64,000 bases of DNA from Streptomyces sp. NBC_00414 (GCF_036038375.1 NZ_CP107935.1:8494001-8558000), one strand, 5' to 3'. Shown: positions 22,636 through 30,974, counted from the stretch's first letter. Translations and numbers: made by a program. The notes: a model not told the origin generated them from the sequence alone.

Positions 22636-22720
22636 GCCGCCGGGGCCGTCTCGTGGGCACCGCGACGGGCAGGCGTCCGCCAGATCCGCTGTCACGTCCG
22701 TTGGAGTGCTGATCCCGTCC

Positions 22721-24001
22721 ATGCGTACCGCCCGCGACGCCACCGCCAGCAAGACGACCGAGCACGAGGACATCGCGAACAAGAGCCACGAGGACATCGC
22801 GAACAAGAGCACGGAGTACCTGAACGCCCCGCGCGAGAGGCGGTCCGCGGTCCCGCTCGACGGCCGCCGCGTCAAGGCCGCCGTCATCGGCACCGGGGCC
22901 ATCGCCTCCGGCAGTCATCTGCCCGCGCTCGCCGCTCTCGCCGCCGAGGGCGAGGTGGAGATCGTCGCCGCGGTCGACATCGACGCCGACGCGGTCGAGC
23001 GCTTCTGCGAGGACGGCGGTGTCCCGCACGGGTACACCGATCTCGACCGGATGCTCGCGGAACAGCGCCCGGACCTCGTCTCCATCTGCACCCCGCCGAC
23101 CCTGCACCGCGACCAGACCGTCGCCGCGCTGCGCGCCGGTGCCTGGGTGTGGTGCGAGAAGCCGCCCGTGCCGACCCTCGCCGACTTCGACAGCGTGGAG
23201 GCGCAGGAGGGCACCGACGGCGGCCCGTACGCCTCCATCGTCTTCCAGCACCGCTTCGGCTCCGGCGCGCGGCACGTACGCCGTCTGATCGCCGACCGGG
23301 CCATGGGGCGGCCCCTGGTGGCCCACTGCCAGACCACCTGGTACCGCGACGCCGCCTACTACGCCGTGCCCTGGCGCGGCAAGTGGGAGACCGAGGGCGG
23401 CGGCCCCGCCATGGGCCACGGCATCCACCAGATGGATCTCCTGCTCGACCTGCTCGGGCCGTGGAGCGAGGTGCGGGCCATGGCCGGGCGCCTGGTGCAC
23501 GACGTGCAGACTGAGGACGTCTCCACCGCCCTCGTGCGTTTCGGGAGCGGCGCCCTCGCGACCGTGGTGAACAGCGTCCTCAGCCCGGACGAGGTCAGCC
23601 GCATCCGGATCGACTGCGAGCGCGCGACGGTCGAACTCACCCATCTCTACGGGCACGGCAACGACGACTGGACGATCACCCCGGTGCCGGACGCACCGGC
23701 CGAGGACGTGGCGGCCTGGCGGGACTTCGGCACCGACGTGCCCAGTTCGCACCTGGCCCAGCTGCGTGACCTCGTCGCGAGCATGCGGGCGGGCGAACGG
23801 CCGCGCAGCAGCGGGGCCGACGGGCGCACCAGCCTCGAACTGATCACCGCGCTCTACAAGTCGGCCTTCACGGACACCACCGTCCGGGCCGGCGAGATCG
23901 GCCCCGGCGACCCCTATTACACGGCCCTGCACGGTGGCGCGCCCGGCTGGGCACCCGCGACATCCGTGACACCCGCGACGCACGAGGAGGCATCGGCATG
24001 A
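22721..24001 (+). CDS. Gfo/Idh/MocA family oxidoreductase
   Basis: A roughly 426-residue dehydrogenase. VKAAVIGTGAIASGSHLPAL starts the Rossmann fold, VWCEKPPVPTLADFD holds the conserved Lys of the EKP motif, and GGGPAMGHGIHQMDLLLDLL includes the catalytic-region His. Before the fold lies an unusual 50-residue tail containing two exact copies of HEDIANKS, from a 24-bp tandem duplication (22763-22810). ATG 22721 lacks a well-spaced ribosome site, so the start could lie elsewhere in this tail. It is the first gene of a coupled operon (ATGA overlap with the next). Likely acts on a sugar or cyclitol. Confidence 0.87.
   Translation: MRTARDATASKTTEHEDIANKSHEDIANKSTEYLNAPRERRSAVPLDGRRVKAAVIGTGAIASGSHLPALAALAAEGEVEIVAAVDIDADAVERFCEDGGVPHGYTDLDRMLAEQRPDLVSICTPPTLHRDQTVAALRAGAWVWCEKPPVPTLADFDSVEAQEGTDGGPYASIVFQHRFGSGARHVRRLIADRAMGRPLVAHCQTTWYRDAAYYAVPWRGKWETEGGGPAMGHGIHQMDLLLDLLGPWSEVRAMAGRLVHDVQTEDVSTALVRFGSGALATVVNSVLSPDEVSRIRIDCERATVELTHLYGHGNDDWTITPVPDAPAEDVAAWRDFGTDVPSSHLAQLRDLVASMRAGERPRSSGADGRTSLELITALYKSAFTDTTVRAGEIGPGDPYYTALHGGAPGWAPATSVTPATHEEASA
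22763..22810 (+). repeat. Perfect 24-bp tandem duplication inside the Gfo/Idh N-terminal tail
   Basis: Two identical 24-base units (22763-22786 and 22787-22810), each encoding HEDIANKS. The length is a multiple of three, so the frame is kept. Confidence 0.95.
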
Positions 24002-24963
24002 CCGCACACGGCACCCCGCGCGACGACCTGCGCATCGTCCATGCCCACGGCGACCGCGTCACGGTCACCGAACCCACCACGGGCGTGGAGCTGTTCAGCT
24101 ATGTCTACGGTCCGGAGGCGGCCTGGGAGGCCCCGAAGCCGTATCTGCATCCGCTCAGGACGCTCGCGGGCAACGTTGTCACGGACTACCGGCCCAACGA
24201 CCACCGCTGGCACAAGGGCCTGCAGATGACCGCCTCGCATCTGTCGGGGTCGAACCTGTGGGGCGGCAACACATACGTTCACGGCGAGGGGTATCTCGAA
24301 CTCCCCGAGCGCGTCGGGTCGATGCGGCACGTCACGTTCGACCAGGTCGAGGCAGTCGAGGCGGTCAGTACGGGATCGGGTGGCGCGGTCATCGCCGAGC
24401 GGCTGACCTGGCATCCGTACGACGGCACGCTCTGGGCGGAGGAGGAGCGGCGCGTCGAGGTGCACGACGTGGACCCGGCGTCCGGTTCCTGGGCGCTGAC
24501 CTGGACGACCTCCGTCACCAACCGCCGTGACGAGCCCCTGCTGTTCGGCAGTCCCACGACGGCCGGGCGCGAGATGGCCGGCTACACCGGCCTGTTCTGG
24601 CGCGGCCCCCGCGGCTTCCGGGACGGGCGGATCATCGGCCCCGACGCGGAGGGCCCCGACCTGATGGGGCGGCAGGCGCCTTGGCTCGCCTACTCGGCGG
24701 AGCACGACGTCGCCGACGGGCACGCGACGCTCGTCTTCGCGCACGCCCCGGAGAACGACCACACGGGCGAGGGCGGCGCGCACCCCGCCCACTGGTTCGT
24801 CCGCAACGAGCCCTTCGCGGCCGTCGCGCCCTCCTTCGCCTTCTTCGACGAACTGGAGCTCGCGCCCGGCGACACGCTCACCCGCCGCTACCGCGTCGTC
24901 GTCGCCGACGGTGTCTGGGAACGCGAGGAGATCGGGAAGTACCTGGCGGAGCACCCGTGGTGA
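23998..24963 (+). CDS. PmoA-like protein (DUF6807)
   Basis: A 321-residue beta-rich protein of the PmoA/DUF6807 family. Signature segments are YLHPLRTLAGNVVTDYRPND followed by HRWHKGL, then LWGGNTY and AHPAHWFVRNEPFAAVAP. Despite the name, the family is not methane monooxygenase; its genes usually accompany Gfo/Idh dehydrogenases in sugar catabolic operons, and the fold resembles aldose-epimerase-like beta-sandwiches. The start overlaps the upstream stop (ATGA). It probably works on the same carbohydrate as the neighbouring dehydrogenase; the reaction is not established. Confidence 0.85.
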   Translation: MTAHGTPRDDLRIVHAHGDRVTVTEPTTGVELFSYVYGPEAAWEAPKPYLHPLRTLAGNVVTDYRPNDHRWHKGLQMTASHLSGSNLWGGNTYVHGEGYLELPERVGSMRHVTFDQVEAVEAVSTGSGGAVIAERLTWHPYDGTLWAEEERRVEVHDVDPASGSWALTWTTSVTNRRDEPLLFGSPTTAGREMAGYTGLFWRGPRGFRDGRIIGPDAEGPDLMGRQAPWLAYSAEHDVADGHATLVFAHAPENDHTGEGGAHPAHWFVRNEPFAAVAPSFAFFDELELAPGDTLTRRYRVVVADGVWEREEIGKYLAEHPW

Positions 24964-25721
24964 GCGCGGCGGAGGGCTCCGCCGGTCCACAGGCAGGCTC
25001 CGCCGGTACGCCGGGAGGCTTCGGGGGTCTGCCCGGCGGCGTCGCCGTCTCGCATCTCTCGGTCTACGACTGGCCCGCCGACGACGGCGTGTGCGGTGGA
25101 ACCCCCCACCTCCATCTGACCTGTTCGGAGGCGTACGTCGTCACCGGCGGGCGGGGCGCGGTGCAGACCCTGACGGCCTCGGGGTACGAGGTCACGCCGC
25201 TCGCGCCGGGCACGGTCGCCTGGTTCACGCCCGGCACGATCCACCGCCTCGTCAACGAGGACGACCTGCGCATCACCGTCCTCATGCAGAACAGCGGGCT
25301 CCCGGAGGCGGGGGACGCGGTGCTCACGCTGCCGCCCGCGTACCTCACCGACCCGGAGACGTACGCCGCCGCGACCGTCATCCCGGCGGACGCGTCCGAG
25401 GGGGAGAAGGAGCGGATCGCCCGCAAGCGGCGCGACCTCGCCCTGGAGGGCTACCGGGTGCTGCGCGAGGCGGACGGGCCGGAGCCCCTCGCCGCCTTCC
25501 ACCGGGCCGCCGCGGCCCTCGTACGGCCCCGGCTCGCCGAGTGGCGTGAGCGGTGGCGGCGGGGCGCCGAGGCGGCAGCGGCGGCGACGGGCGAGCAGCT
25601 CGAACGGCTGGAGCGGGGGGACGTGTCCCACCTCGCCGACGCGGCCGTACGGGCCGAGCAGCCGTCGGCGCACGGGAAGTTCGGGATGTGCGGGCGGCTC
25701 GACGTGTACCCGGGGGCGTAG
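24960..25721 (+). CDS. Cupin-domain protein
   Basis: A 253-residue protein beginning at a GTG overlapping the previous stop (GTGA). A Gly/Ser-rich N-terminus precedes a cupin barrel: GGTPHLHLTCSEAYVVTGGRG carries the first metal-site motif (HLH then Glu), and VAWFTPGTIHRLVNEDDLRI the second (His). A long charged helical C-terminus (EKERIARKRRDLALEGYRV) follows. It is third in the Gfo/Idh-PmoA-cupin operon, so it may be a sugar isomerase or a sensor of the pathway substrate. It ends 27 bases before the convergent HxlR gene. Confidence 0.82.
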   Translation: MSAAEGSAGPQAGSAGTPGGFGGLPGGVAVSHLSVYDWPADDGVCGGTPHLHLTCSEAYVVTGGRGAVQTLTASGYEVTPLAPGTVAWFTPGTIHRLVNEDDLRITVLMQNSGLPEAGDAVLTLPPAYLTDPETYAAATVIPADASEGEKERIARKRRDLALEGYRVLREADGPEPLAAFHRAAAALVRPRLAEWRERWRRGAEAAAAATGEQLERLERGDVSHLADAAVRAEQPSAHGKFGMCGRLDVYPGA

Positions 25722-25748
25722 GGCCCGGGAGGCGGGCCGCTGCCCGGC

Positions 25749-26246
25749 TCAGACCGCCGCGGGCCCGGTGACCGTCCAGCCCGGGGCCTGCGGGTGGGCC
25801 GTCAGGTCCTCGTGGCGGACCTCTTCGCCGCACTCGGCGCAGGTGACGACCGGCACCAGTTCGTGGCCGACGACGTGTCCGGTGATGTGTCCGCCGGTGT
25901 CTCCGCCGCCGAAGTGTTCCAGCACCATGGGGCGATCGCCGTCATTGAGATGGCGGTCGCCCCACGTCATGAGCGTGAGCAGTACGGGCTCCAGCTCCAG
26001 ACCGGCCCGGGTGGGCCGGTACTCGAAGCGCGGCGGCTTCTCGCTGTAGGCGACCTTCTCCAGCAGGCCCGCGTCGACGAGCCGCTTAAGCCGCGTCGTC
26101 AGTACGTCGCGCGGGGCGCCGATGTTGCGGACCAGCTGGTCGAACCGGGTGGCGCCCAGGGACACCTCGCGCAGCACGAGCAGGGAGTACTTCTCGCCGA
26201 CGAGGGCGAGCGTGCCGGCGATCGAACAGGGGCGGGCGTCTTTCAT
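25749..26246 (-). CDS. HxlR family regulator with C-terminal cysteine motif
   Basis: A 165-residue regulator. The winged helix is MKDARPCSIAGTLALVGEKYSLLVL (split here as MKDARPCSIAGTLALVG and EKYSLLVLREVS), RFDQLVRNIGAPRDVLTTRL and RFEYRPTRAGLEL. A C-terminal extension has TCAECGEEVRHEDLTAHP, with two Cys and two His that could bind zinc or sense redox state. Cys7 in the N-terminal arm is typical of HxlR proteins. It is divergent from the thiolase gene, whose promoter carries palindromic repeats, and is its likely regulator. Confidence 0.87.
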   Translation of the reverse strand: MKDARPCSIAGTLALVGEKYSLLVLREVSLGATRFDQLVRNIGAPRDVLTTRLKRLVDAGLLEKVAYSEKPPRFEYRPTRAGLELEPVLLTLMTWGDRHLNDGDRPMVLEHFGGGDTGGHITGHVVGHELVPVVTCAECGEEVRHEDLTAHPQAPGWTVTGPAAV

Positions 26247-26267
26247 CGGACCAGTCTACGGGGTGGG

Positions 26268-26311
26268 TTGGTTCTTCCAACTTACTCGGTTACTGTGGAG
26301 TCACTTAGTGA
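26268..26311 (+). promoter_or_regulatory. Promoter and palindrome between HxlR and thiolase genes
   Basis: TTGGTT (26268-26273), 17 bases, TACTGT (26291-26296), then the palindrome TCACT-T-AGTGA (26301-26311) over the likely start site. Further downstream, AGTGACTCCGG and AGTGATCCGA (26341-26361) repeat the half-site. A plausible HxlR operator set. Confidence 0.6.
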
Positions 26312-26386
26312 GTTCGGAAATCAAACCCACCGACTCCGGAAGTGACTCCGGTAGTGATCCGAAACTGACTCCCAGGGGGCCAGACC

Positions 26387-27556
26387 ATGCGTGACGCAGT
26401 CATCGTCGAAGCCGTACGCACCCCGATCGGCAAAGGGAAGCCGAACGGTTCGCTCGCCCACGTCCATCCCGTGGAACTCCTCGCCCACACCCTCCGTACG
26501 CTCGTCGAGCGGTCCGGTGTCGACCCCGCCCTCATCGACGACGTGATCGGCGGCACCGTCGACCAGGTCGGCGAGCAGGCCATGAACACCACCCGGTACG
26601 CCGTCCTGTCCGCGGGCTTCCCCGAGTCGGTGCCCGCGACGACGGTGGACCGCCAGTGCGGGTCCTCCCAGCAGGCCGTGCACTTCGCGGCGCAGGGCAT
26701 CATCTCGGGGGCGTACGACCTGGTCGTGGCCTGCGGTGTGGAGTCCATGAGCCGGGTGCCGATGTGGTCGAACGTGCCGGAGGGCAAGGACCCCTTCGGG
26801 CCCGGAGTGGCCGAGCGGTATCCCGAGGGGCTGATCCCGCAGGGCATCAGCGCCGAGCTGATCGCGGCCAAGTGGTCGATCTCCCGCGAGCAGATGGACG
26901 CCTTCGCGGTGGAGTCGCACCGCAGGGCCGCGGCGGCGTGGGAGGACGGGCTGTTCGCCGACGAGGTCGTGCCTCTCGACGGGGTGACGCGCGACGAGTG
27001 CGTGCGGCCGGGGAGCAGCACGGAGGTGCTGGCCGGGCTCAAGTCCGCCTACTACGACCCGTCCTTCGGCGAGCGTTTCCCGCAGATCGACTGGAACGTC
27101 ACCGCGGGAAACGCCAGCCCGGTCAACGACGGTGCCTCGGCCGTGCTCATCACGTCGAGCGAGACCGCGGCGCGGCTGGGGCTGCGTCCGCTGGCCAGGC
27201 TGCACAGCTTCGCCGTCACCGGATCCGATCCGCTGCTGATGCTCACCGGAGTCGTACCCGCCACCGAGAAGGTGCTGCGCGGGGCCTCGCTGACCCTCGA
27301 CGACATCGACCTCTTCGAGGTCAACGAGGCGTTCTCCAGCGTTGTCCTCGCCTGGGGACAGGAGACGGGGGCGGACCTGTCCAAGGTCAACGTCCACGGT
27401 GGGGCGATCGCGATCGGGCATCCGCTCGGGGCGAGCGGGGCGCGGCTGACGACCACGCTCGTGCACGCGATGCGGGCTCGCGGGGCCCGGTACGCGCTGC
27501 AGACCATGTGTGAGGCGGGGGGTCTCGCCAACGCGATGGTGCTTGAAGGGCTGTAG
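26387..27556 (+). CDS. Thiolase (acetyl-CoA C-acyltransferase)
   Basis: A 389-residue thiolase that condenses or cleaves 3-oxoacyl-CoA. The active-site residues are present: nucleophile Cys91 (VDRQCGSSQQA), His345 (AIGHPLGASGA) and Cys375 (TMCEAGGLA). NEAF (FEVNEAFSSV) completes the set. Length is standard. It is preceded by the HxlR-linked promoter and has no fatty-acid oxidation partner alongside, so degradative beta-oxidation and biosynthetic use remain open. A REP-like inverted repeat follows its stop. Confidence 0.93.
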   Translation: MRDAVIVEAVRTPIGKGKPNGSLAHVHPVELLAHTLRTLVERSGVDPALIDDVIGGTVDQVGEQAMNTTRYAVLSAGFPESVPATTVDRQCGSSQQAVHFAAQGIISGAYDLVVACGVESMSRVPMWSNVPEGKDPFGPGVAERYPEGLIPQGISAELIAAKWSISREQMDAFAVESHRRAAAAWEDGLFADEVVPLDGVTRDECVRPGSSTEVLAGLKSAYYDPSFGERFPQIDWNVTAGNASPVNDGASAVLITSSETAARLGLRPLARLHSFAVTGSDPLLMLTGVVPATEKVLRGASLTLDDIDLFEVNEAFSSVVLAWGQETGADLSKVNVHGGAIAIGHPLGASGARLTTTLVHAMRARGARYALQTMCEAGGLANAMVLEGL

Positions 27557-27598
27557 GGGCGGGTTGCGGGGGTGTGCTGTCGGGTGCGGGCCGACTGT

Positions 27599-27686
27599 GG
27601 CTGGTCGCGCAGTTCCCCGCGTCGCTAAAGGCAGGAGCTGGGACGCAGCCCCACTTTCAGGGGCGCGGGGAACTGCGCGACCAGCC
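27599..27686. repeat. Long inverted repeat of the Streptomyces intergenic REP-like class
   Basis: The 23-base arm 27599-27621 (begins GGCTGGTCGCGCAG) is the exact reverse complement of 27664-27686, with a 42-base middle. The related core GTTCCCCGCGCCCC occurs at 40401-40494. It lies between the convergent thiolase and TVP38 genes and can act as their terminator. Confidence 0.8.
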
Positions 27687-27739
27687 CCCACCGGGCCCGC
27701 GGACGACAGCGCACCCCCCCCCGGAGGGGCGGGCCCGCG

Positions 27740-28513
27740 TCAGCGGGACGGAAAGTGGTGGCGCTTGCGCCAGGCGACGATCGCGCCCGCCAGCGCGGGC
27801 AGGGCGATGAAGGCCATGGCGATCAGGAAGGCCGGCGAGGTCGGAGCCGAGGCACGGGCGCCCGCGACGGCGTACGCGGCGGTGTTGGGGATCGAACCCA
27901 GCGCCGTCGCGAGGAGGAAGGGGAACCAGCCCATGCGGGACACGGACGCGCAGTAGTTCGCGGCCCAGAACGGCACCCCGGGGAAGAGTCGCGCGGCCAT
28001 CATCGAGCGGAAGCCGTGCCGGCTGAGCTGTCCGTCCGCGGCCTGCAGCCAGCGTCCGCGCAGCAGCGGCCGCAGCGCGTCCTGTCCGAGCATCCGGCCC
28101 AGCCCGAAGGCGATTCCGGCGCCGAGGACCGTACCGGTGATGGCGGCCCCGAGCCCCAGCTGCGAGCCGAAGAGGGCACCCGCTCCGAGGTTGAGGATCG
28201 GCCGGGGCACGAACGCGACCGTGCACAGCCCGTACGCCACCGCGAAGACCAGGGCCGCCGCGGCACCGGTCAGCTGGGGCGGCCAGCCGTCCGACAGCAG
28301 TCTCTGTGGCTCGAACAGCAGCACCGTTCCGGCGGCCGACAGCAGCAGCACGACCAGCAGCGAGAGCCGGGACCACGGCGAGAGCAGGGCTCTCGTGCAG
28401 CGTGCGGCCAGGCCTGTCGGCACGGCGGTGAACTCGACGGGGACGAGTTCTGTCGCGGGAAGCGGGGGAGAGACCGTGGCGGTGCCCCCAGAGCGGGTGG
28501 TGGCATCGAGCAT
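27740..28513 (-). CDS. TVP38/TMEM64 family (VTT domain) membrane protein
   Basis: A 257-residue membrane protein with about six hydrophobic segments. The VTT-domain signatures are FVPRPILNLGAGALFGSQLG, GTVLGAGIAFGLGRMLG and ARLFPGVPFWAANYCASVSR, with the family Arg and Gly residues. These proteins are thought to move or scramble lipids; the DedA protein at 58360 belongs to the same superfamily. There is no obvious ribosome site at ATG 28513, so it may be leaderless. It diverges from the AlkD-like gene over a 37-base gap. Confidence 0.85.
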   Translation of the reverse strand: MLDATTRSGGTATVSPPLPATELVPVEFTAVPTGLAARCTRALLSPWSRLSLLVVLLLSAAGTVLLFEPQRLLSDGWPPQLTGAAAALVFAVAYGLCTVAFVPRPILNLGAGALFGSQLGLGAAITGTVLGAGIAFGLGRMLGQDALRPLLRGRWLQAADGQLSRHGFRSMMAARLFPGVPFWAANYCASVSRMGWFPFLLATALGSIPNTAAYAVAGARASAPTSPAFLIAMAFIALPALAGAIVAWRKRHHFPSR

Positions 28514-28550
28514 CCGGTGACACTAACTGACCTATGTATGTGATCGCCGT

Positions 28551-29318
28551 ATGGTTCGTCTCATGGGCGTCACAGCTTCCGGAACCCCGGACGGCCGTTC
28601 GGGGCCGCCGCACAGCGTTCTCGCGGACACCGTGCTGGAGCGGCTGACCGTCACCTACGCCGCCGCAGCCGATCCGGAGCGGGCCGTGACGGCGCGCGCG
28701 TACATGAAGGACATCGCCCCTTTCCTGGGCCTGACCACGCCTGATCGCCGCGCGCTGTCCCGCACGGTCCTGACGGGAACGCCCCGGCCGGACGAGGCCG
28801 ACTGCACGGCGGTGGCGTTGCGCTGCTGGCGGCTGCCGGAGCGCGAGTACCAGTACTTCGCCGTCGACTATCTGCGCCGGCATGTGAGGCGTCTCTCGTC
28901 CGGATTCCTGCCCGTGGCCCGTCATCTCGTCTCCACGGCCGCTTGGTGGGACACCGTCGACCTGCTCGCCGCTCATGTGGTCGGCGGGCTCGTGACGGCC
29001 GACCCGAAGCTGCGGACCGACATGGACCGGTGGATCGAGGACGACGATCTGTGGGTCGTCCGTACCGCGCTCCTCCACCAGCTCCGCCACAAGGACGCCA
29101 CCGACACCGAACGCCTTTTCGCCTACTGCGCCCGGCAGTCAGGACACCCCGACTTCTTCGTCCGCAAGGCCATCGGCTGGAGCCTGCGCGAATACGCCAG
29201 GACGGATCCGGACGCCGTACGGGAGTTCGTCGAGCGTGAGCGGGACCGCCTCTCGCCGCTCTCCGTGCGCGAGGCGCTCAAGAACATCGGCAGCCACACC
29301 AGCAGCATCAGCCCCTGA
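28551..29318 (+). CDS. AlkD-like DNA alkylation repair protein
   Basis: A 255-residue all-helical HEAT-like-repeat protein. AYMKDIAPFLGLTTPDRRAL, YFAVDYLRRHVRRL, TAAWWDTVDLLAAHVVGGLV and HPDFFVRKAIGWSLREYA match the AlkD family of DNA glycosylases, which remove cationic alkylated bases without base flipping. The WWDTVD and RKAIGWSLRE elements correspond to DNA-binding residues in that family. The start is 28551 or the ATG at 28563; neither has a good ribosome site. The stop is in a 16-bp tandem duplication. It could complement ung in base-excision repair. Confidence 0.88.
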   Translation: MVRLMGVTASGTPDGRSGPPHSVLADTVLERLTVTYAAAADPERAVTARAYMKDIAPFLGLTTPDRRALSRTVLTGTPRPDEADCTAVALRCWRLPEREYQYFAVDYLRRHVRRLSSGFLPVARHLVSTAAWWDTVDLLAAHVVGGLVTADPKLRTDMDRWIEDDDLWVVRTALLHQLRHKDATDTERLFAYCARQSGHPDFFVRKAIGWSLREYARTDPDAVREFVERERDRLSPLSVREALKNIGSHTSSISP

Positions 29319-29342
29319 CGTACCAAGCCCCTGACGTACCAG
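29311..29342. repeat. 16-bp tandem duplication across the AlkD-like stop codon
   Basis: AGCCCCTGACGTACCA occurs twice in tandem (29311-29326 and 29327-29342), the first copy holding the TGA. The second copy plus GGGG can form CCCCTG-ACGTAC-CAGGGG, a possible terminator. Confidence 0.85.
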
Positions 29343-29386
29343 GGGAAACACCCGTAACCAGGCGGTCGGCGCGTGCGAAAAACCAT

Positions 29387-29653
29387 TCGACGCGACCCGG
29401 CCCGTCAGCGATGATCGCCTCATGTTCCGGTACGCCTTCCCTCACGCAGCATCCGCGGTCGCGGATGCCACGAAGGCTGCCGTCCCGAACATCGTGGCCG
29501 CCGCAGTAGGCACCCGAAGCTGACCCTTCCCGGATCGTCCGGCGGACCCCGCAGGGGGAGGGTCGGCAGGACCTCGGGGTCCCCGTCCCGGCCGTTCGAC
29601 GCCGGGACCGTCACTCAGCTCCGCTGACACCGAAGAGGCTTCGAGGTACAGCC
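29387..29653 (+). promoter_or_regulatory. tuf3 leader region with promoter and nested hairpins
   Basis: A promoter TTCGAC (29387-29392), 17 bases, GATGAT (29410-29415) ends 6 bases before a small ORF (29422). Hairpins follow: GCATCCGCG-GT-CGCGGATGC (29449-29468); GACCCTTCCC with GGGGAGGGTC (29522-29531/29555-29564), beginning at the small ORF's stop codon; and GTCCCGGC/GCCGGGAC (29585-29608). The design resembles leader-peptide attenuation, though no U-tract follows. It occupies the 335 bases before tuf3. Confidence 0.45.
29422..29523 (+). CDS. Possible 33-residue Ala-rich leader peptide of tuf3
   Basis: ATG 29422 begins MFRYAFPHAASAVADATKAA and ends VGTRS before TGA 29521-29523. Eleven of 33 residues are Ala. 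A -10-like GATGAT ends 6 bases upstream, so the ORF would be leaderless. Third-position GC is lower than in normal genes here, so it may not be a stable protein. Its stop codon abuts a terminator-like hairpin, as in attenuated operons. Speculative. Confidence 0.3.
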   Translation: MFRYAFPHAASAVADATKAAVPNIVAAAVGTRS

Positions 29654-30823
29654 ATGCCCAAGACGGCTTACGTGCGCACCAAACCGCATCTGAACATCGG
29701 CACCATGGGTCATGTCGACCACGGCAAGACCACCCTGACCGCCGCCATCACCAAGGTCCTCGCCGAGCGCGGCTCCGGCACCTTCGTCCCGTTCGACCGG
29801 ATCGACCGGGCGCCGGAGGAGGCCGCGCGCGGCATCACCATCAACATCGCGCACGTCGAGTACGAGACCGACACCCGGCACTACGCGCACGTGGACATGC
29901 CGGGCCACGCCGACTACGTCAAGAACATGGTCACGGGCGCCGCCCAGCTCGACGGGGCGATCCTCGTGGTCTCCGCGCTCGACGGGATCATGCCGCAGAC
30001 CGCCGAACACGTGCTGCTCGCCCGGCAGGTGGGCGTCGACCACATCGTCGTCGCTCTCAACAAGGCGGACGCCGGTGACGAGGAGCTCACCGACCTCGTG
30101 GAGCTGGAGGTCCGCGAGCTGCTGACCTCGCACGGCTACGGGGGCGACTCCGTACCGGTCGTACGGGTCTCCGGACTCAGGGCGCTGGAGGGCGACCCCC
30201 GGTGGACCGAGGCGATCGGCGCGCTGCTCGACGCCGTGGACACCTATGTGCCCATGCCCGAGCGGTACGTGGACGCGCCGTTCCTGTTGCCGGTGGAGAA
30301 CGTGCTCACCATCACCGGCCGCGGCACGGTCGTCACGGGCGCGGTCGAGCGCGGCACGATCAGGGTGGGCGACCGCGTCGAAGTGCTCGGCGCCGCCGTG
30401 GACACGGTGGTGACCGGTCTGGAGACGTTCGGCAAGCCCATGGACGAGGCGCAGGCCGGCGACAGCGTGGCGCTGCTGCTGCGCGGTGTCCCACGGGACG
30501 CCGTGCGCCGCGGACACATCGTCGCGGCGCCCGGCAGCGTCGTCCCCAGCAGCCGCTTCTCCGCGCAGGTCTACGTCCTGTCGGCGCGCGAGGGCGGGCG
30601 GACGACCCCGGTGGCCACCGGCTACCGGCCGCAGTTCTACATCCGCACCGCGGACGTCGTCGGTGACGTCGACCTCGGTGAGGGCGCGCTCGCGCGGCCC
30701 GGCGACACCGTCACCATGACGGTCGAGCTGGGGCGCGACGTACCGCTGGAGCCGGGGCTGGGCTTCGCGATCCGTGAGGGTGGCCGCACGGTCGGCGCCG
30801 GCACGGTGACCGCCGTCGGCTGA
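29654..30823 (+). CDS. tuf3: Elongation factor Tu, Tuf3 type
   Basis: A 389-residue translational GTPase that delivers aminoacyl-tRNA. G1 is GHVDHGKT (residues 19-26), the switch has ARGITINIAH, G3 reads DMPGH (81-85) where standard EF-Tu has DCPGH, and G4 reads NKAD (136-139) instead of NKCD. Domains 2 and 3 are complete, ending REGGRTVGAGTVT. These differences and the separate location from str-operon genes match the divergent second EF-Tu of Streptomyces. For S. coelicolor tuf3, expression under positive stringent control has been reported. A leader with a small ORF and hairpins precedes it, and a perfect terminator follows. Confidence 0.95.
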   Translation: MPKTAYVRTKPHLNIGTMGHVDHGKTTLTAAITKVLAERGSGTFVPFDRIDRAPEEAARGITINIAHVEYETDTRHYAHVDMPGHADYVKNMVTGAAQLDGAILVVSALDGIMPQTAEHVLLARQVGVDHIVVALNKADAGDEELTDLVELEVRELLTSHGYGGDSVPVVRVSGLRALEGDPRWTEAIGALLDAVDTYVPMPERYVDAPFLLPVENVLTITGRGTVVTGAVERGTIRVGDRVEVLGAAVDTVVTGLETFGKPMDEAQAGDSVALLLRGVPRDAVRRGHIVAAPGSVVPSSRFSAQVYVLSAREGGRTTPVATGYRPQFYIRTADVVGDVDLGEGALARPGDTVTMTVELGRDVPLEPGLGFAIREGGRTVGAGTVTAVG

Positions 30824-30849
30824 CCGGTCGGCGCTCGCCGGCTGCCGGG

Positions 30850-30888
30850 CGGGTGCCCGCCTCCGTCGCGTACGGAGGCGGGCACCCG
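30850..30888 (+). terminator. Perfect 17-bp hairpin terminator of tuf3
   Basis: CGGGTGCCCGCCTCCGT (30850-30866) pairs exactly with ACGGAGGCGGGCACCCG (30872-30888) around CGCGT, 27 bases after the stop. Confidence 0.9.
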
Positions 30889-30974
30889 TGTGTCACCGTC
30901 CCGCGGGCCGCCGGTGTGTGAGGCGGGCGGGAAAGGGGCGGGTCCGGTCGTGGCCGCACAGGCACAATGGACGC

